Assembly (NCBI GenBank): GCA_039519185.1
Contig: CM076848.1
Location: 28,067,917-28,131,916, forward strand
Length of the DNA stretch: 64,000 nucleotides
Source: Astragalus membranaceus
Lineage: Eukaryota > Streptophyta > Magnoliopsida > Fabales > Fabaceae
Direction: 5' to 3'
The notes under the pieces were generated by a model that worked only from the letters and a program-made list of their open reading frames with translations, was not told where the DNA came from and did not search any database. Of this stretch, positions 46,769 to 57,432 are shown piece by piece. The first letter of the stretch is position 1. Each line of letters starts with the position of its first letter. The position numbers and the translations under genes are program-made.

Positions 46769-47292
46769 TTTATCTCATGTGCCTCTAAGGAACCTAGTAA
46801 TTGCTCTAGCTTCAATGTATCTAAGTCCTTAGACTGTTCTATTGCAGCCACCACAGTGTCAAAACTCGGAGTTACACCAGTCAAGATCTTTTCTACTTTC
46901 ATGGCATCACTAATAACCTCTCCACAATTACGCATTTGATTAGACAGTGTAACTAACCTGTTTACGAATTGTGCCACAGTCTCATTTGCCTCCATCTTCA
47001 ACAATCCGAATTGACATCGTAGTGACATTAACTTCATCTTCTTGGCCCGTTTGTCGCCGGAGTAGGTGGTAGCAAGCACATCCCACGCTTCTTTGGCCGT
47101 CTCATACTCTATAATCTTCTCAAGAACGTTCGCGTCCACACATTGATGAATAAGGAAAATTGCCTTATCATCCTTCTTCAATTGATCGCGATGCGTTGTT
47201 CGAGCTGCTTCAGTCGGGTTTGCTCCAAGAGGCGTGACTCCATTGCGAATTACTTCAAGAACACCTTGATACCGGAAAACATCCGCATACAT
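46762..47292 (-). pseudogene. copia gag, 5'-truncated and fused to LTR sequence
   Basis: The frame contains AARTTHRDQLKKDDKAIFLI, AKEAWDVLATTYSGDKRAKK, QFGLLKMEANETVAQFVNRL and EKILTGVTPSFDTVVAAIEQ, a UBN2-type copia gag. The normal start is missing. Instead the frame opens at an ATG at 47292 inside the LTR remnant (MYADVFRYQGVLEVIRNG), so four codons derive from LTR sequence. Near 46770, at HEIKL, a one-base change shifts away from the pol frame, which continues as ENRETAKKEEKESEKALFVQ. Gag packages the RNA; this copy could not do so normally. Confidence 0.85.
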
Positions 47293-47402
47293 GTATACTC
47301 ACCATAGGGATGTATATGCAAAAACATCTATTTACACCTTTTGTCCCTTTATTACAATACACAATACAACTATTATAGCTACTTGAATTATCACATTTAA
47401 CA
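47279..47402 (-). mobile_element. 5' LTR remnant of the copia element
   Basis: A 124-bp piece identical to 43158-43281, ending at the GAATT duplication. The inner 138 bp of the LTR are deleted. Confidence 0.92.
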
Positions 47403-47659
47403 GAATTAACAAGTTGTTGCCACATAGAATTAACACTAGTCAATTTATTTTCAACTACAATTTTAATCTATATATATATATATATACACACAAATTCTGA
47501 GGGTGTCTGACGCCTGCATTGGTGTGGGCCCTCCCACCAATGTTGGCGCCAATTTCTCCACCCCCTCCCCCCACCCCACATTTTTCTTTTTTTTTTCTTT
47601 CATATTTTCATTTTTAAGAGTACATTAAAATTTAGGTGAAAAAAATTCAACTATTCAAA

Positions 47660-48055
47660 TATGCAAAGTTTGTGCCTCAGTAACCGATTTGGTTAGGTGA
47701 AAAAAATATAATTTCGTGACAAAATATGTAAAATGTGGTGCTAAGTAGTGTGTTTTGAGATACTTTAGTATTGGAAAAAAACTTAACCGTTCAAATGCTC
47801 AACGTTCAGTTCTCAATATCGGAAAAAATTTAATTGTTTGAATGCGCAAAATTTGTTTCGGTGAAAAAAATCAAAACAAAATATGTAAAGTTCGATGCTA
47901 AGTAGTGTGTTTTTTAATACTTTAGTGTTCGTAAAAAAAATTAACTGTTCAAATGTTCAACGTTCAGTGCTCAATATCGGAAAAAAAATTTAACTGTTTG
48001 AATGCGCAAAATTTGTTTTGGTGAAAAAAAAATTAAAACAAAATATGTAAAGTTC
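47660..48055. repeat. ~160-bp tandem repeat, just over two copies
   Basis: Successive units share AAAATATGTAAA, GCTAAGTAGTGTGTTTT, AACTGTTCAAATG and GCTCAATATCGGAAAAAA, with A-runs of variable length. No gene is seen from 47408 to 48370. Confidence 0.8.
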
Positions 48056-48373
48056 AAAAATTTGCATCAATTGGCTCCTAACAATCCAATTGTTATTGAC
48101 CTAATAATTCCATCCTCTTTGGTGATCACTCAGAAGTATTATGTATTGGACCAATCTTTCTTTAATTTGCATGTATTATACAAATGTCTCTTTATTTTCT
48201 ACAATCTTTATTTGTTTTTACTAATTAACATCTTTATAGTTCATTACATCTTTATTTGCTTTTACTAACTAATTTCCATTTCCCATCTTTATTTTTTCAA
48301 AGCTTATTTCATATTGTAATCTAAACGACAAATTTTGGTATCCCGATAATTTTGTGTTAAATAGAGCATTGGC

Positions 48374-48390
48374 CCCGTGCATCGCACGGG
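48374..48390 (-). other. Helitron-like 3' hairpin (copy 1)
   Basis: CCCGTGC ATC GCACGGG, followed on plus by TCCTGTCGG. Same family as the hairpins at 50659 and 52379, but no CTAG lies just beyond it. Confidence 0.4.
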
Positions 48391-48833
48391 TCCTGTCGGT
48401 AGTTAGGTTTAATTCTAGAATGTTTCTATTTAAGGATTACATACCGTTGGAGCCTAAGTTGAAGTTTATCACCAACAACCATATCACTTTCATTTCAAGA
48501 TCTTAAAAAAACTCGTTTTAATGTAAATAGGTTCCCTCTGTAACTATGGCCGTTAAACATTAAAAAGAACACATTTCTTTTCTTCTTTCTTAGGTGTGAT
48601 TTCATAGGGGTGGTTGGCGTTGTTTTCTAATCATACAATGACACATAGATTAATTATTTAAGTTAGTCATTATTTATATATTATATAAAAAATAGCCTAA
48701 GAAACATGGATTGATTGGAAACCACACCAACCGCATATACAAACCCACACCTAAATTTTTTTCCAATAATCCTATTTTTTAATTCCCTTGCTATGTGACT
48801 TTATTCTTATTTGTATCCGTGGCCAGTGACGGA

Positions 48834-49173
48834 TCCAGAAATTTGTATTAGTGGGGGCAAAAAAAATGTATAATATTTTCTCAAATAAATTATTATAAAT
48901 ATTTACAAAATACATTATTTCATCACAGAAAAAATCCTAAAATAACTAAATTTTTACAAATTTCATAGCTAAAAAGGTAAAATTAGTACCAAATAATTCT
49001 CTTTTTTACTCATCTCTTATGAATTTCTACATTTAATTTAAATAATTATGTTATAGGGGCAACCCTTATTTCTTTGTGGGGGAAAAATAAATTTGTTATA
49101 TATTTTTCTAAGCAAAATAATTTTTTAAGTGGGGGCATTTGCCCCCAATTATATATACATGGATCCGTGCCTG
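48834..49173. mobile_element. Small inverted-repeat transposon (CAGTGACGGATCCA ends)
   Basis: Starts CAGTGACGGATCCA and ends TGGATCCGTGCCTG, an imperfect inverted repeat, with AGTGGGGGC and GTGGGGGCATTTGCCCCC next to the ends. About 340 bp, AT-rich, non-coding. TGGC is found on both sides and may be part of the target duplication. This resembles a widespread plant non-autonomous DNA transposon type; the superfamily is uncertain. Confidence 0.65.
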
Positions 49174-50285
49174 TGGCTACAATCTTCATATGTAGGAAGC
49201 ACAGATAGGGACACGAACACTAGATATGATACAACACAATTGAGACATCGCTAATGTTCATAATATAAGACGCAGGGACACCACATATATAAGTAATTAC
49301 AAAGATAACTAAACCAATAATCATAAAAACATATATGACATGACAAAAAATTAAATTGAGAATTAGGATTTATCTATTCACTTTTTAAAAACAAAGTTGA
49401 TAAGTTTTACAAGATTTTTTTTAAGATAAAAGGTTTTATATCTTAAGAATAAGTATAATAATTTAAAAATTTAAAGAAGTTGAATTGTTTGAAAAATATA
49501 TGATAAGAATGTCTAGATGTGGCCAAATAGTGTTTAGGAAGTATTCAGGTCAAAAAAGATATATTTTTAAGAACGACAACGTTTCGACAGAGACACATTG
49601 CACTATATTCAAAGGAGAAATCCGGGCTTTAAAGGCAACTAATGAAGAGAAATACTTGAATAGTCACGGACCCAACAAGTCATTGTTGGGCAAACCCAAT
49701 AAAATACTTACACGTCATTAGTTAAAATATCAAAATTGTAAAAATAAAGAAAAAACAGTCTCGTCTCTCACTTTCTTTCTGAATTTCCACCCACTCTTGC
49801 TGATTGTAACCACCCATATACAAAATATCTCTTTCACTTGTTGTGACCATCATCATCGTTGCACGAGAGTGCCTGAAGGGGTGGGTGCAGGGGTGGCCCT
49901 GAGCATTGGCGAGAGGGGCAACCGCCCATGGCCCCATTTTATTAAGGACGCCAAAAATTCTTTTACTTATAGTATATAGATATAGTTAAATAAAGGTTTT
50001 AAGTTATTACAATTATAATTTGTATATGTGAAAAATTGAAAATCATAAGATTTTAACAACCGAATCAAAATCAAGTTATATAGTATTGAACGCTATCTTT
50101 TCCTCTCCCAAAGTCTAAATTCAGATATTCTCTAAAACGCACCGTCTTCGTTGACTTGAACAAGAATGGCCAAGAAATTAAAGTTTTACCTTGGTGTGGG
50201 ACTTGATGTGTCTCTCCTTACAATCAAGGATAAGGTTTTCCAAGTTAGGGCCACGGTCGGAAACACTCACCTCGGGGGAGAGGGC
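49174..50285. other. No gene recognised
   Basis: AT-rich. The segment around 49890-49950 (GGGGTGGCCCTGAGCATTGG, then CCATGGCCCC) looks like the edge of a degraded transposon. Small open frames are not supported. Confidence 0.5.
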
Positions 50286-50658
50286 TGTAATACCCAAAGT
50301 AATTATTTAATTACTTTGAGTATTACCGTAATATTGCTTTATTTAAACTTACATGTTTCAGTGTAGAATTGATCTAATTATCATTGTCCATTAGTAATAC
50401 ACAAAATAACTACCTAATTGTTTTGGATGTTATCTTCTTGTTACTTTTACTATGTCATTTATTCCTGGGTACTTGGTTGATTTTCAGTTTAATTAAGTAA
50501 ATTGTGTGTTGTGTCTACTAATAGAGTTACCCATGTCTAGTAAAAACAAGGGTGCAGTTAGAAATAGAATCCTTACTTCCTTATGCCCAAACTTATAAGC
50601 CCAGCCCACTATTAATAGAAACCCTAAGCTAAAATATTTAGAGGGAAACAAGTAGGAC

Positions 50659-50678
50659 ACCCGTGCATACGCACGGGT
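50659..50678 (-). other. Helitron-like 3' hairpin (copy 2)
   Basis: ACCCGTGC ATAC GCACGGGT, a perfect 8-bp stem. On minus it is followed by GTCCTACTTG, a degenerate rather than canonical CTAG end. Confidence 0.45.
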
Positions 50679-50849
50679 GCTGTCGGGTTCTTTTTATGAA
50701 TGAACTTAGACAGTATTTAAATAGTCTGAATATTACTCCATGAAAATAAAGACAAATTTAAAGTAGATAAGAAATGAGTTTCAAATAAAAAATAGATAAA
50801 TATTAAAATCTAAAAATGTAAAAGTATCATTTAAAAACAATCAGTGCAT

Positions 50850-51880
50850 TTATCCCGTGTTTTTTTTATATATCAGTGCAGTGTTTTTTTATATATCAAT
50901 GTTGTTATCCCATGTTTTTTTATATATAATTGCAGTTATCCCCGTATTTTTTTAATATATCAGTGCATTTATCCCGTGTTTTTTTTATGCATCAGTGTAG
51001 TTATCTCATAGTTTCAATTGATTATTTGTGTTGATTAGTAGATTATAGTAGATAGTAAAAGATAGATAGTATATTATCAATAAGAAATATTTATCCCGTG
51101 TTTTAAATATTAATCAGTTTAATTAGTCATTAAGCCTTCTTGTTTTTTTAGATAGTAGGTTTATAGTTGTCTTTCAAAAAGTATAATTATCAATGGCAAA
51201 TATTAATCCTGTGTTTTTTTACATATCAGTGCAATTATCCCGTGTTTTTTTATATATCAGTGCAGTTATCTCGTAGTTTCAATTGATTATTTTAGTTGAT
51301 TAGTAGATTGTAGTAGATAGTAAAAGTTAGATAATAGATTATCAATAAGAAATATTTATTTTAAATATTAATTAGTAGTTTAAATAGTCATTAAGTCTTC
51401 TTGTTTTTTAGATAGTAGGTTTGTAGTAGTAGTCTTCAAAAATTTTAATTATCAATGACAAATATTAATCTTGTGTTTTTTTATATATCAGTGCAGTTAT
51501 CCCGTGTTTTTTTTATATATCAGAGCAGTTATCTCGTAGTTTCAATTGATTATTTTAGTTGATTAGTAGATTATAGTAGATAGTAAAAGAGAGACAAGAT
51601 TATCAATAAGAAATATTTGTTTTAAATATTAATTAGTAGTTTAAATAGTCATTAAATCTTCTTGTTTTTTAGATAATAGGTTCATAGTAGTCTTCAAAAA
51701 ATTTTAATTATCAATGACAAATATTAATCCTGTGTTTTTTATATATCAGTGCAGTTATCCCGTGTTTTTTATATATCATTGCAATTATCTCGTAGTTTCA
51801 ATTGATTATTTTAGTTGATTAGTAGATTATAATAGATAGTAAAGATAGATAGTAGATTATCAATAAGAGGTGATAGTAGA
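50850..51880. repeat. ~260-bp tandem repeat, about four copies
   Basis: The block TTTCAATTGATTATTTT...GATTAGTAGATTATAGTAGA recurs near 51005, 51276, 51540 and 51796, each linked to TATATATCAGTGCAGTTATC and CCCGTGTTTTTTTATATATC. Units are 80-95 percent alike by eye. Non-coding. Confidence 0.85.
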
Positions 51881-52369
51881 TTATTAATAAGAGTGTAAAC
51901 AGATTTCAGAGAGAAAAATTAAAATTTTAAGGTGATAACTTTTTCCAAAAAGGTGTTTTTTTTGTTTTTAGTGTGACTCATTTACACTTTTATAGGTAAT
52001 TTTAGTAGAGTAGTCGTATAAATTTAGAAATTTAAATAAGTAGATATTAGATAGTAGATTATAGTAGATAGATAGTTAGATACTAGATAGTAGATTTATT
52101 GTAGATAGATAGTAAAATAGTTGAATTTAAATAAATATTGAGAAAAGAAAAAATTTTAAATAAAGGGTGTGGGGACCACAAAAGTAGATGAGAGAAAAAC
52201 TTGGGAAATGTGAGATTGAAAGAGAGAGAGAGAGTGATAAAAGGAAGAGAAAATAGAATTAAAAAATGAGAAAAGTAAAAGACATCATTGTCCACAAAAG
52301 TGGTGATGTGGCAAAAATTTAAGATTTCTAAAATTGTCTTTTTGTAAACTCTTTATTTTCTTAGTTTTA

Positions 52370-52398
52370 CTAGTATTTACCCGTGCATCCGCACGGGT
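52370..52398 (-). mobile_element. Helitron-like 3' terminus (hairpin + CTAG)
   Basis: On minus: ACCCGTGCGGATGCACGGGT (8-bp stem, 4-base loop), five bases AAATA, then CTAG followed by T. This is the Helitron 3' end layout of hairpin, short spacer, CTRR and insertion before T. The element body would extend to the right; a 5' TC end was not located and no Rep/helicase gene is present. Confidence 0.5.
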
Positions 52399-54682
52399 GA
52401 CAGACAATTTATTTATTGTAATTTGTTATGAACCTATAAATATTTTGAAAATTGTAAAATTTAATATAAGAAAAAAGGAAAAACTCGATAAAAAAACTAT
52501 ATTTCAACTTGCTTTTTTAACTTGTGGTTAAATTGATTGGTTTTATTGGATTTTAGTAAATAGTCAATATTTTTTATTTTTTTGTTTTTCGAATACAAAA
52601 AAAATTAAAATAAAATTTGTCAGCCCGCCAGCAACTTTATAAATGATTGTTTAGTTTTTTTGTCAGTTACCAATTTGCCCTTTAAATTGCACATGTGTCA
52701 TGTGGATAGTTGCACTAAAAATGTAAATTTGCTAGCATTTAGATTTTTTATATTAGATTAGATTAGATTAGATTTTTTATATTAGATTAGATTAGTTATT
52801 AGATTGTTAGAAGAGAGAGAGTGAAGAAGGAAATAATGAATGATATGAGAAAGGAGAGAGATGGTGGGAAAATTGTGTAAGAGAAAAAGTAAAAAGTGAT
52901 AAAAAATGGGAGTGAGAAGAAAGTGCATTGAGATAAGAAATTTGAAAAAAGTGGGATAGTAAATTACAATTTTATCTTTAGTTAGATGAGGATTCAAGTA
53001 AATATGGATGTTTGTTTGAGTAATTTAAGTGTGATTTGTTATATCTCATAGTAGAAGCTCACTTCATTTATGAGAAGTGAGAAGTTGAAAGAAAACAAAA
53101 AGAACAGAGTGAGAGTTTACTTTAGAAGAGGAGAGAACCTAAGCTAGAAAGAAGAAAAAGGGAGCTGAAAGAACAATGCTTTCATCTTCTTATATTGTTC
53201 AAACACACTAAGTCTTCATCTCCATCCTATCACAATCTCTTCTTCATCTTTAAATACTTCCACCTTGAGTACCAAAAATCAGAAGTGGGAACTGTACTCT
53301 TACTCACCAAACTCGTATTGCATAAAGGGGAAGGAGCTAGGAAATGAAAATCTAGGCTTGCGTGTGGTGTTTCCTCACAATAGCTAGTGAACTTGTAGCA
53401 GCTGGGTAAGGGAAGAAACACCATCAAAAAGGGGGTATCGTAGCTGACATTGTGGGTTTGAGGTGCGTGTGGGTTTGAGGTGTAGCGTGACAACAACTTT
53501 TCACGTGAGTTCTTCATCCTTTGTATTCCATCATAGTTTTATTTCAGCATCTTTTTAAGTCATTGTGCTCCGGAAAAATTGAATGCATGGTTGCTGGTTT
53601 TAATGGGTTGCTGAAATTGAGTTTAGATTGAATTGTATGTATATTTCTTTTCAAAGGAATGAATATAATCTGAGAGGAAAAAGTTAATGGAATGATGTGT
53701 GATTCATTTTGATTGAATGGGGTTTTAAGTTGCATGTTTTAGGTAAAATAATACCTCTGTTGCTTGCTGTGTTTGTGATTGAAAAAGGATTGAACACAAT
53801 TTAGTTGTAAAACAAAAAATTCTGCGTATAACATAGGTTCAGTGTTTTGCATTTGCATATAAATTTTTCTGTAGAACTCCATTTTTAATGATTCTTGTTT
53901 TTATGGGAACTAGATTTGTTTTGCTCCAGTTTTGGCACAAATTTCGTGTAATTTGACTGAGTTTTGATATTTTGAAATGTTTTCCAAACTGAGAGTCTGA
54001 GACACTAAATCTGTCTCGTTTCTGAACCTGTGTACAATGTTCTATTTAACTGCACTTGTTGGATTATTATTTCGAAAAATGAAAATTATAATCATAAACT
54101 AGACTTCCATAGATTTTCACTGAATGGTCGTTTGCCCAATTTCATCTTCGTTTGATATTTTAATTAAATCACTGAAGTTGTCGTACTACTGCAGAAAAAT
54201 ACTGCACATAAATTATCTATTAAAATGCTTGAATGATGATGTCTTTGTTATGATCCCTTCATAATTACTACTGAATTTGTCATGTTTGAACAATTGTGAT
54301 TGTTTAATTCACTTGCTTATCAACGGTTAGTATTCTCGAATGTATATGAATGGTACTCTACTATATACCTTACGTATTGAATGTGTGAGAAGAACAAATT
54401 GATACTTTATACATAAAACACATGCCACATCACAAGATTAATTAGCATACTTGGAATGGGAAGTCATGATTACTGAGTTCAAGGCCAATTGCTCAACATT
54501 CTGTTGAGTAAGGTTCTCCGCTGAAACTGATATTATTCAGATTTCTTATGGATTATGCTAAAGAGATAGAACATAATTAAAAGACTACGAGAGATATTGG
54601 TGAGGTGTCGCGGAATAACTAATTGAGATTGTAATCTAACCGTTTTATTGTTGTGTTTTTCAGATGTAAAGACTAGGTCGAA
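52399..54682. other. No gene recognised
   Basis: AT-rich with a TTAGATTAGA tandem stretch at 52750-52795. From about 53040 on it looks like the transcribed part of the surrounding LTR: purine-rich, then a long low-coding stretch. The 95-codon minus frame at 53230-53517 has no recognisable family. Confidence 0.5.
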
Positions 54683-55868
54683 CACTACAAAAAAACAGCG
54701 CATTAGCGACGGATTTTTCCCTCGCTAATGCCTGTTTTTCCCTCGCTAATTACTGTTAGCGACGGAATTAGCGACGGACCAATTCCGTCGCTAAAAATCT
54801 GGTCGCTAATTGGGTAGCGAGGGAATACCATCCGTCGCTAATTTTAGCGACGGAAAATCCGTCGCTAAAATCCGTCGCTAAACACTGTGCACACTGACCG
54901 TTGCAGCTGATTTGACAGTGACACTGACCAATTTTAGCGACGGAAATCCGTCGCTAAAATCCGTCGCTAATCTCTTTTTTTTAAAAAAAAAATGCTAATC
55001 TCAGATAGAAAGAGGGAGAGATAAGGGGTTGGGGAGGAAAATGGAGAAGGAAAATAAATGAAAGAGGATGGTGTGGTGGTGGTGGTGTTGTGTTGAAGGG
55101 AGAAGATGAAGATGATGGTGGTGGTGGTAAGAAAAAATGAAAGAGGAAGAGGAAAATGGAGAAGGAAAAGAAATTAAAGAGGAAGAGGAGGAAATGAAAG
55201 AGGATGGTGTGGTGGTGGTGGTGGTGGTGGTGGTGTGGTGTGGTGTTGAAGGGAGAAGATGATGGTGGTGGTGGTAAGAAAAAATGAAAGAGGAAGAGGA
55301 AGAAATGAAAGAGGAAGAGGAAAATGGAGAAGGAAAAGAAATTAAAGAGGAAGAAGAGGAAATGAAAGAGGATGGTGTGGTGTGGTGTGGTGTTGAAGGG
55401 AGAAGATGATGGTGGTGGTGGTAAGAAGAAATGAAAGAGGAAGAGGAAGAAATGAAAGAGAGGAAAAAACGGAGAAGAGGAAGAAATGAAAGAGGAAGAG
55501 GAAGAAATGAAAGAGGAAGAGTAAGGATTCGGGTTTATAAAAAAAAATTACCCGTTAGCGACGGATTTAGCGACGGATTTCCCTCGCTAATGTCTGTCAC
55601 GTGTCAAATCAACTGCAACGGTCAGTGGCACAATTTTCCAAACATTAGCGACGGATTTAGCGACGGATTTCCGTCGCTAATTCAAATTTTTTTTTCAATT
55701 TTCGCGCCATGTTAAATCCGTCGCTAATTTAACCAATTTCCGTCGCTAAATACCTTGTTTTCAATCCGTCGCTAATTTTGTGTAAAATCCGTCGCTAATT
55801 TTGATTTTAGCGACGGACCACATATCCGTCGCTAAAATCCGTCGCTAAACACTGTTTTTTTTGTAGTG
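54683..55868. mobile_element. Non-autonomous CACTA element with TAGCGACGGA repeats
   Basis: Ends are CACTACAAAAAAACAG and its counterpart CTGTTTTTTTTGTAGTG. The 3-bp duplication GAA is perfect (54680-54682 and 55869-55871). Both subterminal regions are packed with TTAGCGACGGA and TCCGTCGCTAA in direct and inverted order. The middle (55010-55530) is a GAAAGAGGAAGAGG/GGTGGTGGT minisatellite with several near-identical long units. No transposase. Confidence 0.92.
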
Positions 55869-56379
55869 GAAGCAAGGAGATGGAAATTAAGGAGTGGTGC
55901 TAACTCTTTAAAATGGAAGATCTTCTCGAAGATCAATTAGACTTGCCTAGCTTACTTTGTTTCATGATGTTGTACTCTTGACTTTTGATCACTTTGTGTC
56001 AAAGTTAATGTACTAGAAAGTCACACTTAGATTTGAATTTTATTTTTGTATCTTGACTCATGTAAACCTTATCAAGCTTATAGCTTGAGGTTTAATCATT
56101 ATGGTTAAGGTAACCCTTTCAAAGTCAATTCGGTTGTTGTTTTAGCTTCCGTTATTCAAATCTATAGCTGTGTGCGCTCTGATTATATTAAAATGCAAGG
56201 TTTTATATATTTGTTTGACGATTGAAATATTAGGATGTTACAAGTGCTTTAATAAGTGAATTACTTTGTACAGAGTTCAAAAGAAGAAAAAGGTGAACAT
56301 AAATGGGAATCTGAAAGCCTTGAGGAGGTTGAGAACAGTATGCGAGAGGTAAAAAGGGTAGTCGAATATGCAAAGACAG

Positions 56380-56690
56380 ACTTAGTCGAATCTGCAAATA
56401 GACAGATGTGGTCGAATCTGCTAAGACAGATGTAGTCGAATCTGTTATCGAATCTGCTGGGACAGATGTAGTCGAATCTGCTGAGACAGTTGTACTCGAA
56501 TCTGTTGTCGAATCTGCTGAGACAGCTGTAGTCGAATCTGTTGTTGAATCTGCTGGGACAGATGTAGTCGAATCTGTTGTCGAATCTGCTGAGACAGTTG
56601 TAGTCGAATCTGTTGTCGAATTTGCTGAGACAGCTGTAGTCGAATCGAATCTGCAGATAGGCAGATGTAGTCGAAAATGCAAAGAGACAA
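56380..56690. repeat. 36-bp coding-length minisatellite
   Basis: Units of GTAGTCGAATCTGTTGTCGA plus ATCTGCTGAGACAGNT (36 bp, with some 24-bp versions), six to eight copies. Because 36 and 24 are multiples of three, both strands stay open; plus reads VVESVVESAETA repeated, minus reads Asp/Ser/Thr-rich. No start, domain or neighbouring exon supports a gene. Confidence 0.8.
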
Positions 56691-57432
56691 AAATGCTATG
56701 AACCAAAACCTGCGAACAAAAGAAATGTTAGTAAAACAACCAGAGGCGCCTTGCGACTGCCCGAAAGAATTTATTCGCCTTTACAGCACAAATTCTCCGA
56801 GGTACAACGGGTCTCGTCCCAATCGCAGAAGCGATTGAGGGCTCTGAACTGGCAAGAACAAATGCGACACAACAGGAGAGAAACCCAGGACTGTTTGGTA
56901 TTTTTCTGAGGAATGAAACTGGTTTGTTTTTCGATATGTCTCAAGCGGTACCTGATCACCTTTATATAGGCTTATGAATTTAGCCGTTTGAAGCATACGC
57001 TCCAACGGTTTAATTTTCATTCAACAGCCGTTACAAAATAATTGTAATAAATCAAAAAGCCGTTTGGAAAGAATTCTGCAGTTACGAATAATTTGGTTCA
57101 ATTGAAATGGCCGTTGGAAAACAATTCTGCAGTTACGAAATAAACGAAATCAATTATCCGTTTGTAGCTTAAAAATGGGCATATTCGGATAGGCTGGTAT
57201 AAAACCAAAATTAAGTATAAAAATAATATTTCATTAAGTAAAATTAGTGCATGGCTAATCGTTAATTGTGCGCGCAGGTCCCTGCTTGTGCGCGCAAGGG
57301 AGTCCCTTCTACTTGCTTATTTACAAGCTCTCATTAAGCTTTAATATTTAAAGACTTTGGTGAGTTCAAAGCCAAACAATGTGGGACTTCCCACTTTTGA
57401 AATATCTTTTGTTTTTCCAATGAAACACAACA
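56691..57432. other. No gene recognised; LTR-like DNA
   Basis: A minus-strand TATATAAAGG lies at 56961-56970 and GCGCGCAGGTCCCTGCTTG/TGCGCGCAAGGGA near 57270. It may be part of a retroelement LTR, but no edges were found. Confidence 0.4.

Larger units (their letters stand above)
43020..47402 (-). mobile_element. Young Ty1/copia element with truncated 5' LTR
   Basis: Minus-strand copia element flanked by GAATT at 43015-43019 and 47403-47407. The 3' LTR (43020-43281) is complete with TG...CA ends. The polypurine tract AAGGGGGTG abuts it. Of the 5' LTR only the outer 124 bp remain (47279-47402), identical in sequence to the matching part of the 3' LTR. Primer binding site, leader and the first part of gag are gone. 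Order gag-protease-integrase-RT-RNase H is copia. The Tnt1/Tork group is my best guess. Confidence 0.92.
50286..56242 (+). mobile_element. Probable solo LTR with nested insertions
   Basis: TGTAATACCCAAAGTAATTA at 50286 and ATATTAGGATGTTACA ending at 56242 are plausible TG...CA ends of one Ty3-type LTR. The 5-bp flanks AGGGC (50281-50285) and AGTGC (56243-56247) differ by one base. Between them lie later insertions: a Helitron-like/tandem-repeat block around 50659-52398 and a CACTA element at 54683-55868. Without these the LTR would be about 3 kb. No second LTR or primer binding site is seen, so the call rests on the ends and flanks only. Confidence 0.45.

Noticed and set aside
50200..50360. 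Small plus ORF at 50166-50366
   Set aside because: No family features; it spans the proposed LTR start.
53230..53517. 95-codon minus ORF as a small host gene
   Set aside because: No family, no promoter or splice support; it lies in the probable transcribed part of an LTR.
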